This document shows, in pieces, positions 1 to 10,797 of a stretch of 64,000 bases of DNA. The DNA comes from Branchiostoma belcheri (taxonomy: Eukaryota > Chordata > Leptocardii > Amphioxiformes > Branchiostomatidae), in the NCBI RefSeq assembly GCF_001625305.1, contig NW_017803910.1, forward strand, positions 2,583,754 to 2,647,753, written 5' to 3'. Each line of letters starts with the position of its first letter. The stretch's first letter is position 1. The translations under genes and the position numbers were made by a program. Below the pieces are notes generated by a model. It searched no databases. It was not told the DNA's origin and saw nothing but the letters and a program-made list of their open reading frames with translations.

Positions 1-69
1 AAGTATACCGTCATCCCAGACTCCCCTGAGGTGTTGCGTGTGGTCGAGGCAGCTAAGATGCAGAGTGAT
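1..69 (+). CDS. NEB: Nebulin exon 1 (partial), super-repeat 1 repeat 1
   Basis: The window opens inside this exon. It codes for the last 23 residues of a repeat with the IPDSPEVLRV core and ends KMQSD before a gtaagt donor. Exons 7 and 13, at the same super-repeat position, show that about 12 residues are missing upstream. The 3' end of this exon plus its donor is copied again at 219-258. Confidence 0.88.
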
Positions 70-218
70 GTAAGTTTTACTCAATCCTGAACAGATACCA
101 GTATATTGTATCTAAATCTATGAACCAGGTCAGTTTTGTGTATATTATGTCATGTACATTCAGAATTTCAGAAAAAATTGAGACGCATAATAATGATAAT
201 GTTGCAATGTTTTCCGTA

Positions 219-258
219 GCTAAGATGCAGAGTGATGTAAGTTTTACTCAATCTTGAA
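219..258 (+). repeat. Duplicated exon end with 5' splice site (exon fossil)
   Basis: Forty bases repeat 52-91 with one mismatch. They cover the last 18 bases of exon 1, its donor and 22 bases of intron. Flanking AATTTCAG-type sequence also recurs near 161, 316 and 379, so the intron grew by local tandem duplication. The copy has no usable repeat body and is probably not an exon. Confidence 0.8.
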
Positions 259-511
259 GACTGTCAGATAGATGCTAAGATACATAAAACTGCATACTGG
301 TCAGTACTGGTCTTAGAATTTCAGGGACAAATTTTGATTGATGATAATTTTTTGTTTCTTGTACAATGTCAATACATACTGAATTTCAGGGAAAATTTAG
401 ATTGATTATAATGATGATGATGCTCTAATTTCTCTAGCTTTGATTTGATATCTATAACTGTTATCGACTTAATATATTTGATCTTGATTGTTGTGCTTGC
501 TCTTTTCACAG

Positions 512-619
512 CTTGTCTACAAAGAAGGGTTTGAAAAGCAGAAGAAGGAAGGTTACAAGATGGTGTCAGACACACCTCTCTACAACCAGGCTAGGGAATC
601 AGCCAGGAATGCCAGTGAT
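512..619 (+). CDS. NEB: Nebulin exon 2, super-repeat 1 repeat 2
   Basis: 36 codons, phase 0, starting LVYKEGFEKQKKEGYKMV with a DTPLY core and ending NASD. The acceptor is ttttcacag and the donor gtgagt. Exons 8 and 14 are its counterparts in the next two super-repeats. Confidence 0.92.
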
Positions 620-849
620 GTGAGTCTTAGATCATTCCGCAAATCTTCACAATCTTGTATTTCTTGACATTAGACATAGGTTTCAATACACAGTATATAC
701 ATGTACAGTATGTCTGATTATGCAGAAGTAGTCCTGGTACTGGATTGATATGAAATTTGGATATTAGGTTTTGCTTCCTCTCATATTGAATGGATATGTC
801 ATATTCAACTGTATTTTTCTGCATACTTAAACACTGTCCATACTTGCAG

Positions 850-957
850 TATAACTACAAGACAGCACTGAAGGAAGCTCAAGAGAAACAGTACAAGAAT
901 GTCCATGAGTCTCCTCTGTACCTACAGAACAAATTTTCAGCACAGCTGGCCTCTGGG
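850..957 (+). CDS. NEB: Nebulin exon 3, super-repeat 1 repeat 3
   Basis: 36 codons starting YNYKTALKEAQEKQYKN, with HESPLY in place of the usual DTP core. This HESPLY signature marks the third position of most super-repeats. The donor is the less common gttagt. Confidence 0.92.
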
Positions 958-1304
958 GTTAGTACATGTATCACAATCATGTTTTACTTTCTCATGCAAA
1001 TCTATTCACACCAATAGCAATAAATGTTGGTATTTTAAATATTACTTCTGCCTACACTGCCTTAATTGCTTCTGTATTTTTTGGTGTGACTTTTTAGCAA
1101 TAAATACATAAATAGGTCGTGTGATAAATCACCAACATGCAGTAAGACACAGTTTCCATTGCATGTACATTTTTTGTAAACACCATTTTTGCTTGATGTT
1201 GTAACATCATCATTTCATAGTTTGCAAGAAACAAGATAATTTTTACTGCAAATATGTCACAAGATTAAATAGTTCTTTAATTTTTAATGTTGTGTCTTTT
1301 TCAG

Positions 1305-1406
1305 CCACTGTATATCAAGGATTACGAGACAGGGAAGGTGAAATATGCCCTGCCGCCTGACAGAGTGGACATTGTCGCTGCAAAGAATTATCAGAACTTC
1401 TCTGAT
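1305..1406 (+). CDS. NEB: Nebulin exon 4, super-repeat 1 repeat 4
   Basis: 34 codons starting PLYIKDYETGKVKYALP, with a PPDRVDIVAAK core and ending NFSD before gtaggt. The PDRVD variant recurs in exons 10 and 16 only. Confidence 0.92.
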
Positions 1407-1542
1407 GTAGGTATCGCCTTAGTTTGTTCATCCATGTTTTATTTATTATTAGAAAATGTATTAATTTATACATGACCCTTATGTACATTTATGGATTTTA
1501 CTTCGCAGTAATTTCTAATTATTTTGTGCTGTTATTTTTTAG

Positions 1543-1632
1543 CGCAAGTACAAGCAGAAACCAGGAGTGCCGAAGGTGTTCCCAGACACTGTTGAGGGGG
1601 TCCGTGTCAAGTCTCTGGACCCACTGAAGGAT
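1543..1632 (+). CDS. NEB: Nebulin exon 5, super-repeat 1 repeat 5
   Basis: A short 30-codon repeat (RKYKQKPG start, FPDTVEGVRVKSL core, ending PLKD). The fifth position is the shortest of each super-repeat, having lost about five residues between YK and the DTP core. Confidence 0.92.
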
Positions 1633-1773
1633 GTAAGACTTTATACCTTGGTTGTCATCAATACCTCTCAACATTTCATTGTCATAAAGATATTTTGTTC
1701 ATCTTCCTCAGTTTTGTATCAAACTTTACATGTAGATATTGAATCTTGAAACATTTTCTGGACCAACCAACAG

Positions 1774-1974
1774 AAAATCTACAAGCAAGAGCCAGGCGGC
1801 TTCACCTCTGAGATCGACACTCCTGAGACCAGGAGGCTGAAGTCTCTACTGGAGATTGTCAGTGACCACTACTATAAGGAGGAAGCCAAGGAGATTGTGG
1901 AGAAGTGCTGCAGCCAGTTCCCCTTCACTGTGGAGATTGAGAGGGTGGAGAAGGTCTCAGAGATGCAGGATATG
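1774..1974 (+). CDS. NEB: Nebulin exon 6, super-repeat 1 repeats 6+7
   Basis: 67 codons with two repeats. The first is KIYKQEPGGF with an IDTPETRRLKSL core. The second starts SDHYYKEEAKEIVEKCC and carries SQFPFT with no DTP core. It ends EMQDM before gtaagt. The double-repeat exon closes each super-repeat and is nearly identical to exon 12, so super-repeats 1 and 2 look recently duplicated. Confidence 0.92.
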
Positions 1975-2359
1975 GTAAGTAAAATATGATTGCCATAACA
2001 TCCCCGTGAATTCCCGTTGATCCACATGAAGTTTGATCATAGAGAAAAGGATATCATTCCTTTTAAGCTGATGAACTTTATTCACCTTACAATTTCACTT
2101 AACTTAAACCTTGTGCATTGACATGGACATGCATGTCAATTTTGTTGATATAACAATAACAATGTGCTTTAGGCCTTAAGCATAAGCATGCTACAAGTAT
2201 GAGTATTTGTAGTTCCTTTTACATCATTGTGATATACTGTCATTTTGAGTTTTGTGCTGAAAGAGGCTGACATGTATTTACAGTCCTAACATACCCTTAG
2301 ATATGTTTCTGTGAACCTGTCTAGGTAATATTGTAATCAACTACATTTTTTCTCATCAG

Positions 2360-2464
2360 AAAAAGTACCGTGAAGCGTACGATGAGGCCAAACAGAACTA
2401 CACAGTCATCCCAGACTCACCTGAGGTCCTGCGTGTGCTAGAAGCCAACAAGCTGCAAAGTGAT
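2360..2464 (+). CDS. NEB: Nebulin exon 7, super-repeat 2 repeat 1
   Basis: 35 codons, KKYREAYDEAKQNYTVIPDS start, ending KLQSD. It opens the second super-repeat and is the full-length guide for partial exon 1. The acceptor is tctcatcag and the donor gtaagt. Confidence 0.93.
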
Positions 2465-2910
2465 GTAAGTCCTGAAATTACTTTCTTTCTTAGTCCTAGC
2501 TCCTGCTTGAACCAATCCAGAAGGTCTCCTCCATAGCACTTGGTCTTCCATGACCCTTCGCAATTCGTTGGTATCATGTAGGTCAGTGTCACATCGCAGA
2601 TTGTAGGTGACTCATCAAATTAACGTTTAATGTGTAACAAACGTTAGACAACAGTGGGTTGTAGAGGAATGATGCCCCATTGTTTTTTGTAGATTCTCCT
2701 CAAGATGATTTTCTGGAAAGTAGTGATTCTTGATTTAGTTGTCCTCTAACTTTGTCACTTTAAGTTGTTGCATAGTCTCCAGCAACTCTAGCTTTTAATT
2801 TTTTAATGAATTCAACTGAAGCTTTAGGTTCTAATGGTGGAATTATGAACTTAACATTCTGTTGGAGACAATATGTGTTAAAGGAAGGACATTTTTCATA
2901 TCTTTCACAG

Positions 2911-3018
2911 CTTGTATACCACAAGGGCTTCGTGAAACAGAGGGATGAAGGTTACAAGATGGTGTCAGACACACCGGAGTACCGCCGAGCTACATTTGCA
3001 GCTGCCCTGGCCAGCGAT
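2911..3018 (+). CDS. NEB: Nebulin exon 8, super-repeat 2 repeat 2
   Basis: 36 codons, LVYHKGFVKQRDEGYKMV start, SDTPEYRRA core, ending LASD. The donor is gtgagt. It pairs with exons 2 and 14. Confidence 0.92.
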
Positions 3019-3676
3019 GTGAGTACAAGTTTTTTAATGTTTACCGGAGGAAAACATATTGCTTTTCCTCAGTTTCTTCCTCTTCTTCTCCAAACAAATA
3101 AAGTCAATGACCTGAACCAGATGTCTCTCACCATGGTAACTGGTGTTGGGTTACATAATGTTGCAAGTGCCATGCGGAACAGAGTTCAAGAGGGGCTGCA
3201 TGGTCACTATATATATATGAATGTGTTTGAGAAAGAATAAACAAAGCTTGTTAAGCTGGGCCATGTGAAGGTAAACATACTTTTCTTTGCAAATGTTACT
3301 TTCTAGTTATTATTTTATCTCCTCCATTGTGCATGATCTGCAGAGTTAGCAAATTACATAGTCACTGTCCATGGTGCTGAAAATGCTGTAGATATGTGTG
3401 TTTTAAGAAATCAGTGAAAATCGATACGATACAAAATATAGATTCAAGATTCAAGATGTCAGACCCAGACAAATAACTCAGACTTTATGATAGACATTTC
3501 AGAAGATAGAAATACAGCACAAATGAATCTCCTTTTTTTCAAACAGCCCGAACTAATTGTTACAAAATACAGGTAGCAGTATCAATGCAGTTCCTCATTT
3601 GTTGATGAAATAAAGGAAATTTGTACAAAAATATTCTCTGTTTGAATTTATATCTTTTGTTAATATGTCATTGCAG

Positions 3677-3784
3677 TACCTGTACAAGACAGCACTGAAG
3701 AGAGCTCAGGAGACACAGTACAAGAATGTGCACGAGTCTCCTCTGTACCTGCAGAACAAACTGTCCGCTGAACTGTCATCAGGG
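3677..3784 (+). CDS. NEB: Nebulin exon 9, super-repeat 2 repeat 3
   Basis: 36 codons, YLYKTALKRAQETQYKNV start with HESPLYLQNKLS and an ELSSG end. A glycine replaces the usual final Asp of SD, as in exons 3 and 15. Confidence 0.92.
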
Positions 3785-4230
3785 GTAGGTGTCTGGAGTT
3801 TCAATAATGTATTCACAGCATATCTCTTAAAATAGTGTTATATACTGGTTTTATTTGTCATTTCTAGATAACAATACAAAATCGCAGGGCTCCCTTATCA
3901 GGGTCTTGAATTGATTTGCCATTCGTTTACCATTTGTTTGCCAAATATGGAATACATCACTATAGCATTAAGTTCACATAAGTTAGGTGCCCAAAATGGA
4001 CATTCTCTAGAATCTAAAACTGTCTAGGAACAAGTAATGTCAATGACCTGGCTTTATTCTTTCAACTTTTAACTTAAAGTATGTTGCATGGAACAAATCT
4101 GCTAGAATGGTCTTGCAAAAGTAATGGAATATTTTGAGACATACATGTACATGAGTCCACTGCAATGTTATTTCAAAGTCCTCTATGTACAGATGTATGT
4201 TTTAACATTGTTGTATATTTTTCCTCAAAG

Positions 4231-4332
4231 GTGAGGTATGTAAAGAACTATGAAGAAAACAAGGTCAAGTACTCGTTGCCTACTGACCGTGTGGACATGG
4301 TCGCAGCCAAGGAAGCAATCGCCCGATCTGAT
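4231..4332 (+). CDS. NEB: Nebulin exon 10, super-repeat 2 repeat 4
   Basis: 34 codons, VRYVKNYEENKVKYSLP start with the TDRVDMVAAK core, ending ARSD. The acceptor is cctcaaag followed by a GTG codon, so the exon begins with bases that mimic a donor. Confidence 0.9.
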
Positions 4333-4493
4333 GTAAGTACTCATTAGATGTAATGTTTCCAACTCTGGCATAGCCTTCTGATTTTCCATCCCTGTTCCTT
4401 GCTGATACAATAACTGTCCTTAATCAACAATGAATGCCAGCGACATATTCTTATTTTAAATGTCATTTATACCCATTATTTGTCTCTTTTTAG

Positions 4494-4583
4494 CGCAATT
4501 ACAAGCAGAAGCTTGGATCACCTAAGGTGTTCCCAGACTCCGTGGAGGGGGTCCGTGTCAAGTCTCTGGCACCAATGAAGGAT
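4494..4583 (+). CDS. NEB: Nebulin exon 11, super-repeat 2 repeat 5
   Basis: 30 codons, RNYKQKLGSPKVFPDSVEGV start, ending PMKD before gtaagt. It is a near twin of exon 5. Confidence 0.92.
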
Positions 4584-4767
4584 GTAAGTACACTATGCTT
4601 TGAGTTAAGGAGTCTAAAACCAAAAAAAAAAACATGTTGTCCTGTTGAATGATTATTAGTTTGTGAATGAACCTATGGAGGCCATAACAGGCTCCTGAAA
4701 TTATCCTGAATTTCCTTACCAAGACACGTATCAATAAATGATGAAATACTTTTAATCCAATTAACAG

Positions 4768-4968
4768 AAAGTCTACAAGCAAGAGCCTGGTCGTTTCACC
4801 TCTGAGATTGACACTCCTGAGACCAGGAGGCTGAAGTCTCTACTGGAGATTGTCAGCGACAACTACTACAAGGAGGAAGCTAAGGAGATTGTGGAGAAGT
4901 GCTGCAGCCAGTATCCATTCACTGTGGAGATTGAGAGGGTGGAGAAGGTCTCAGAGATGCAGGATGCT
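4768..4968 (+). CDS. NEB: Nebulin exon 12, super-repeat 2 repeats 6+7
   Basis: 67 codons, KVYKQEPGRF start, second repeat YYKEEAKEIVEKCCSQYPFT, ending EMQDA. It differs from exon 6 at only a few codons. Confidence 0.93.
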
Positions 4969-5237
4969 GTAAGTTACATCCATTCAGATGTATACAGAAT
5001 AGAAGAGGGCCAAGTAGTGATCCCTGTGGCACCTCATAATGGGTATTCATCTGCAGATGATGACATTTGTCTAAAAATGTTGCCTGATACAATGCTGTGC
5101 CTTAATTGCTCATGTATTTAGTTCCTTTTACAATGTGATATAAGTTCCTTGTTTACTGTTTAAAAAAGATTGATGTATCTGTTTATGTATCTAACACCCC
5201 CAATGAATTGTGATGTCTTGCATTTTTTTTTCATCAG

Positions 5238-5342
5238 AAACGTTACCGTGAGGCCTGGGATGAAGACAAGCAGAACTACAAGGTCATTCCCGACTCCCCC
5301 GAGGTCCTTCGTGTGATCGAAGCTGCCAAGATGCAGAGTGAT
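5238..5342 (+). CDS. NEB: Nebulin exon 13, super-repeat 3 repeat 1
   Basis: 35 codons, KRYREAWDEDKQNYKVIPDS start and KMQSD end, donor gtaagt. Its last 17 bases nearly match the end of exon 1. Confidence 0.93.
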
Positions 5343-5753
5343 GTAAGTCTTTACAGTTAGTTTTGATAGTTGCCCGAAGTACCTAGCTTGAGAAAATGGT
5401 AGATTTCCATCCGCAAGAAATCTTTTGTACAGGCTTAGGTGCAAAGTTCTGTAAAAGTTTTTTGGCTCTATACAAAATGTCGTTTTGCTTCTTAAAGGTC
5501 TTTAATTGCTTTCTTGAAAGTGATCAAGTGGTTCATCATATCAAGTACCTAACAGCAGCAAGCTGTAGCTTTCTGTATGACAGTGTAAAGAATGTCTGGA
5601 TTTTTATTTTATTTGTGAATGTGTGTCTTTAACATAGTTTCATCAACTTGTGCCAAAGGATATAGCTTAGGTTCGAAAAGTGATAAATGCTCAAGACAAG
5701 ATGTAATCTCACAAACTTGTACTCAAAAAAAGAATATCTTACCCCCTTCACAG

Positions 5754-5861
5754 CGCCTGTACCAGAAGGGTCTAGAGAAACAGAGGGATGAAGGGTACAA
5801 ACTGGTGGCAGACAGTCCAGAGTACCGCAGGGTTCTCCTGGCAGCAGCACAGGCCAGTGAT
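5754..5861 (+). CDS. NEB: Nebulin exon 14, super-repeat 3 repeat 2
   Basis: 36 codons, RLYQKGLEKQRDEGYKLV start, ADSPEYRRV core, ending QASD before gtaagt. Confidence 0.92.
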
Positions 5862-5884
5862 GTAAGTACAGGTCCTTTGTACGG

Positions 5885-6260
5885 TTCTATTTTTTTTTAT
5901 TGTTTATTTCAGGTTCAACGGCTCATAGTGTACAGATACATTAACATGACACAAACACATCTAAAAACAAATGTCAAAATATGTACAGATAAATGTAAAA
6001 AGAAGACTACTGAGCTGTACTGCCACAAGAAGGCCCCCTTACGGCGGGTGGACCAATCTACAACAATGTTGCCAAAACAGGCTAGAGGAGAAGGCTTCCG
6101 AATGGAGCAACAGTTTGATGATGGTGTTCCCAGACCCAATTTAGTGAGAGACATAAGAATACAGCAATTTCTGGCAGTTGGACTCTCTAAGGCTAAAGGA
6201 TATAATTTGGTTACTGTCCTTGGTGCTGAAAAACTGGTAGTACACGATTTTAGCAATCCA
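5885..6260. repeat. Unclassified insert-like sequence in intron 14
   Basis: About 370 bases stay open in one frame on each strand (to 6266 on plus and 5915-6256 on minus) and differ in texture from neighbouring introns. Neither translation shows a family I recognise. The right part holds a single copy of the tccttggtgctgaa motif that recurs in other introns. It may be an old transposon fragment. Confidence 0.25.
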
Positions 6261-6522
6261 TACTAAGTGTTACATTATAGATTGTTTGGCCATGCCTTAT
6301 TCCTTCCATCTGGGTCTGTCCTGTCACATACTACATGTAAATGTGAAGAAGATTTAATGATTCCTATTTCAGAACTACAACCATGAACAATGATAAGCTT
6401 CCTTTGAGATGTCTTCATTGGATGATTCTCAAATTTTTTAGGGGATGAGTTTACTAATTGGATAAAAAGTTCTATACAACAACATCATTTGAATCTTCAT
6501 CTTTACTGTTGTGTACCCTCAG

Positions 6523-6630
6523 GTCCTCTACAAGACAGCAATAAAGAAAGCTCAGGAGACGCAGTACAAGAACGTCCATGAGTCTCCTCTGTACCTGCAG
6601 AACAAACTGTCTGCTGAGATGGCTTCTGGG
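6523..6630 (+). CDS. NEB: Nebulin exon 15, super-repeat 3 repeat 3
   Basis: 36 codons, VLYKTAIKKAQETQYKNV start with HESPLYLQNKLS, ending MASG. The donor gtttgt is atypical, but the codon match to exons 3 and 9 fixes the boundary. Confidence 0.9.
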
Positions 6631-6906
6631 GTTTGTATTCATCCATTTCGCCTATTTAAACCTAATGCAATTGTAACAACAACATAGCAACTCTCTTCAT
6701 CAGAAAAATCAAGGGACGGTATAAAATATATGTACCATATGCAGTGTCTTCAACAAGACTGTGCATGAGAGATCTTCAGTGTTTTAAATGAAGCTGTTCA
6801 CAGGCCTAAGGTGGTTGCAACCCACGAACATTTACATGTATGTTGCTAACATTTTGTCTTGCACTCACACTTACTATCTGGTTTATCGTCTGTTGTTCCC
6901 CGTGTT

Positions 6907-7032
6907 TCAAGGGTTAGATGTGCTTGCACTCTGATGCTGAGGCTTGATAGCAGCCCGCCACTTGCCTCTATCCTGTGGGTTGACATTATGTAGGTTCAAG
7001 TGGTGGAAGTCTTCCCTATGCACAGCCAGCAT
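6907..7032 (-). mobile_element. LINE open reading frame 3' end fragment (antisense, intronic)
   Basis: On the minus strand 41 codons run to a stop with the pattern LNLHNVNPQDRGKWRAAI. A DRxxWR motif just before the stop is typical of the C-terminal end of non-LTR retrotransposon polymerase proteins. No reverse transcriptase body is present, so this is a 5'-truncated relic. Family not assigned. Confidence 0.4.
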
Positions 7033-7095
7033 AATTTATACACATAACGTTACTTGCACAAACTAAGTTTAATTCATTTCCTTTTTCTTCTTCAG

Positions 7096-7197
7096 GCCAG
7101 GTACATTAAGGACTATGAACAGATGAAGGTGAAGTACTCGTGCCCTGCTGACAGGGTGGACCTCAAGACTGCCAAGATGGTGGCTGGCTTCTCTGAT
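7096..7197 (+). CDS. NEB: Nebulin exon 16, super-repeat 3 repeat 4
   Basis: 34 codons, ARYIKDYEQMKVKYSCP start, ADRVDLKTAK core, ending GFSD before gtatgt. Confidence 0.92.
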
Positions 7198-7574
7198 GTA
7201 TGTACTCTCCATTAACATAATATTTGCCATTTTGAAAAACTGTGTGTTTGAGAGATCTCTAGTGCAGCACTCCTAGGTACACTATGTGTAGTAAGATATG
7301 CAGGAGTACATTTTTATGATTGTACTCATTTTTTTCATGGTGGTAGATATATTTGAAATTATGTGAGTAGATGTTACTTGTAGTTTTGTTTTGTTATGAT
7401 ATGCTATAGTTACACATGTACATACATGTGACTTTAATGTCATTACTTAAGAATGTTTTACATTTTTTGCCTGTTATCTCTGGACTTGCAGCCTTTTGTT
7501 GTGCACTTGTAAATATAAATGTGCACTTACATTGTGTGATAAACTATTAAACCTTTTCTCCCTGTTATTTACAG

Positions 7575-7664
7575 CTCAAGTACAAGCATATTGAGCCCAA
7601 GTACACACCAGTTGCTGACACTGTGCAGAATGAACACGCCAAGACCATTGCTGGCTACAGTGAT
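7575..7664 (+). CDS. NEB: Nebulin exon 17, super-repeat 3 repeat 5
   Basis: 30 codons, LKYKHIEPKYTPVADTV start, ending GYSD before gtgagt. It is again the shortest repeat of its set. Confidence 0.92.
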
Positions 7665-7834
7665 GTGAGTTCTAGTTATGACCCTCAAACATATTTCTCA
7701 TGTTTAACTGCCATGGGCTATACATGATTGCATGTTAATCAGAAAAGTAGGATATACATGATTTTTTATTTTCTTCAGCACACTTTCCAGTTTTTTGTTA
7801 ACTGCATTTCAAAGCTACTTGTTCCTTTTCCCAG

Positions 7835-8038
7835 CTTAAGTACGTCCAGAAGGTTGCCGCCAAGAACTTGTCTGAGACGGACACGCCAGTGATGAGGAGG
7901 ATCAAGTCTCTCCAAGAAATCACCAGCGACAATCTCTACAAGGAGGAGGCCAAGGAGATTGTGGAGAAGTGCTGCAGCCAGTATCCCTTCACTGTGGAGA
8001 TGGAGAGATTCGAAAAACTCTTGGAACTCAATGACAAG
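7835..8038 (+). CDS. NEB: Nebulin exon 18, super-repeat 3 repeats 6+7, GC donor
   Basis: 68 codons, LKYVQKVAAKNLSETDTP start, second repeat YKEEAKEIVEKCCSQYPFT, ending LNDK. The exon is followed by gcaagt, not GT. Alignment with exons 24 and 30, which end MDQ and YDK at ordinary gt donors, places the boundary at AAG|GCAAGT, the consensus for a GC-AG intron. Confidence 0.9.
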
Positions 8039-8303
8039 GCAAGTCAGCTTCTCAGCTTTAGTTCTTTCATAATTTTGGGAATGTATACATTGTACACAGT
8101 CATAGGAAACCTTTTAAAAGTCCCTGTACTTATGCATGTAATGTCAATGAAATGTCTACCAATTAGATTGATAAGATAGACATATTTGCTTTGTAGCATT
8201 CATACTTCCAAGAGATGTTAAATCCATTTTCATTCAGTTTTGTGTGTCTGTAGTTGTAGAATACATTTCAATCTTTGCCATTCTCTGTTATTTTTACCTG
8301 CAG

Positions 8304-8408
8304 AAGTTGTACAAGAAAGACTACGAAGAGGAACGTCAGAAATACCATGTGTACCCAGATACACCTGAAGTCAAGCGTGTCATCGATGCGGCCATCTTGC
8401 AGAGTGAC
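8304..8408 (+). CDS. NEB: Nebulin exon 19, super-repeat 4 repeat 1
   Basis: 35 codons, KLYKKDYEEERQKYHVYPDT start, ending LQSD before gtatgt. From here repeat 1 uses a YHVYPDTPE core in place of IPDSPE. Confidence 0.92.
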
Positions 8409-8580
8409 GTATGTTCCACTCACTCACTATCTTTCTTTAAACATTTTATTTGCATTAACTACATTGACCTGTATTTAACCCACTATGTTCACTAGAGCTG
8501 CATACCGTTTTTGTGTACAGTACTGCGAAAATCAGTATGTTGTAAATGCTGATAAATGTTATGTTTTTACTGTTCCCCAG

Positions 8581-8688
8581 GCGAAGTACCGTGAGAAGTA
8601 TGAGACAGAGATTAAGGGTAAAGGAAACTTCCCCCAGCACATCACTCCTGTGTACGCATCACAGAAGGAGGCTTCAGGCCTCACGGAT
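8581..8688 (+). CDS. NEB: Nebulin exon 20, super-repeat 4 repeat 2
   Basis: 36 codons, AKYREKYETEIKGKGNFPQH start, ITPVYASQ core, ending LTD before gtaagc. The NFPQHITPVY variant is shared only with exon 26, linking super-repeats 4 and 5. Confidence 0.92.
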
Positions 8689-9195
8689 GTAAGCAGCCAT
8701 TACCTCTTTACTGCTTCAATGTTTATTTTAAATTTGGCATTTCTGTTAAGAGATCTGAATTGGATTCTTAACATTCATGTATAAGTGTGTATTGAATAGT
8801 AACTAAGATGGTTATATCTTTTCCAAGAAATATACATTGTTTAGTCACAGCAGGAAAGTTTTAGTAAGGAGCCTATTGTTTGAATAATGTTTCTTGATCA
8901 CTACTTTTAATACATAAATTTTACTTTGCCTTGCAAATCCTGAAAGGAAGGAGGCATTTTGGAGGGTGTTGGCTTAGGATCTTAGGATCTGACAGACCAG
9001 TATAGAATGGGACATGGGGGCTAGGGGAATGCAGTCAGCTCTTTGCATATGGGATTTGTTGTATAATTGCTGTAGAAGTAGGTATCCTTTCACCTTGAAA
9101 GATGATCATTGATGTAGGTTGTAAATTAATGATATGTTAGTACTACACTGTGTGCACGTTTTGAAGTTGGAAATTGTGTTTTGTTGCTGCTTCAG

Positions 9196-9306
9196 GCTGT
9201 GTACTCGAGGGATGCCCGTGAGAAAATGCAGGAGAAGAGCTACAAGAACTTCCACGAGTCTCCGCTGTACAGGACACTGAAGGACGACACTGACATGGCC
9301 AGCATG
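9196..9306 (+). CDS. NEB: Nebulin exon 21, super-repeat 4 repeat 3
   Basis: 37 codons, AVYSRDAREKMQEKSYKNF start, HESPLYRTLKDD core, ending MASM. The final SD is replaced by SM, as in exon 27. Confidence 0.91.
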
Positions 9307-9600
9307 GTACACACACTTCCACTTCATTTTGTAAAAATTATTAGTTAGATCCTTCAACTAAACACATTGTGACTTTGCCTTTAAGTTGTTAATTTATTGC
9401 TCACAGCCAAGGCGGGACATAATTTATTTCAGAAGTCATACCTTTGGTGCCAGGCAACCTTCTATCTACAAATATAGCATTGCTTCCATTGTTCAGGTTC
9501 CTCGATGGGTGGACTCCATTGACCACTGAACAGTGAGAGTTTGTGTGCATTCATCTGTCAGACTACCTCACTCTTTATTGTGTTATTTTCATGTGACCAG

Positions 9601-9705
9601 TCTAAGTACGTCAGTGACTGGGAGCAGAGAAAGGTGGACTACAAGGTTGTCGCAGACACTCCGGACATCAAGAGGGTGAAGAAGGCTGGCACCCTGGCCT
9701 CCCCG
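9601..9705 (+). CDS. NEB: Nebulin exon 22, super-repeat 4 repeat 4
   Basis: 35 codons, SKYVSDWEQRKVDYKVVADT start, PDIKRVKKAG core, ending LASP before gtaagt. Confidence 0.92.
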
Positions 9706-9977
9706 GTAAGTCCAAACAACTATCTGTACTTTGCAAATACTATGCTCTATCTTGATGTTATTTGATAGCAGATTATACAATGTGATCATTCATATACCAA
9801 AAATATTCCCAAGTCTCTTCTTCTATAATGTTTTTTTTGTTTGATACATGTATGACTGTATTTCAATATAGAGATTTATAGTTATCCAGTATTGCTGATT
9901 GTTAAGACTATATTCCTTTACTGCTTCAACTGATAGGTTTTCCATATACTAAAGGTGTTTTTGTGCCCCTTACACAG

Positions 9978-10070
9978 AGAACATATGTGCAGAAACAAGA
10001 GAAATATGAGACAGTTGCTGACACCCCAGCCAACACCCTGGCCAAGGAGTCAGGCAAACTGGTCGGAGAT
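9978..10070 (+). CDS. NEB: Nebulin exon 23, super-repeat 4 repeat 5
   Basis: 31 codons, RTYVQKQEKYETVADTPANT start, ending LVGD before gtaagt. Its counterpart is exon 29. Confidence 0.92.
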
Positions 10071-10196
10071 GTAAGTCATGAAGGAATGAATGAATGAACT
10101 TGAACATGTGAATGTACTTGCAGTTACCCTTTGGGCATGATTTTTCAAATAAACTTAGTATACATGTACCTGTACATGTTTAGAGACACAAAGGAG

Positions 10197-10517
10197 ACAT
10201 TCAGTACAGTGGATAGCTAATGAACAACATAAGCATCAACATAGAAATCAGCACCAAGGACAGATGTGGAAAATGTAGAAAGGGCAGGGTAACATTTAGC
10301 AAGGTGGATTACACAAAGTGTAACAATAGAAATACACAAGAGTGACATTCAGTACAGTAGATGGCTAATGCACTACAACACTAACATGGGAATCAGTACC
10401 AAGGACAGGCAGGGGAGACACAGAAAAGCCAGGATAGTAACATATAATACTGTGGTTGTCACACTTGTCACAACAGAAATACAGAAGCTTGATATCCAGT
10501 ACAGTGGATAGCTGATG
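10197..10517. repeat. Tandem repeat, unit 147-148 bp, 2.2 copies
   Basis: The unit starts acattcagtacagtggatag at 10197, recurs at 10345 and starts a third time at 10492. Shared landmarks inside are atcag(c/t)accaaggacag and aacaRaaatacA. The copies are clearly diverged. The array fills most of the intron before exon 24. Confidence 0.8.
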
Positions 10518-10542
10518 AACAGCATGCTTCGTCTTTCCTCAG

Positions 10543-10746
10543 CTCCACTACAAGCAGGTAGTGAAGAGTCGTGGCCTCACAGACACCGACACCCCGGAGA
10601 TGAGGCGGATCAAGTCCCTCCGTGAGATTGTCAGTGACAACATCTACAAGGAGGAGGCCAAGGAGATTGTGGAGAAGTGCTGCACCCAGTATCCCTTCAC
10701 TGTGGACATGGAGAGGTTCGAGAAACTCATGGAACTTATGGACCAG
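10543..10746 (+). CDS. NEB: Nebulin exon 24, super-repeat 4 repeats 6+7
   Basis: 68 codons, LHYKQVVKSRGLTDTDTP start, second repeat YKEEAKEIVEKCCTQYPFT, ending LMDQ before gtaggg. Confidence 0.92.
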
Positions 10747-10797
10747 GTAGGGATATCAGAATCTCATACTATCTTAGAATCCATACAGTGTACAATC

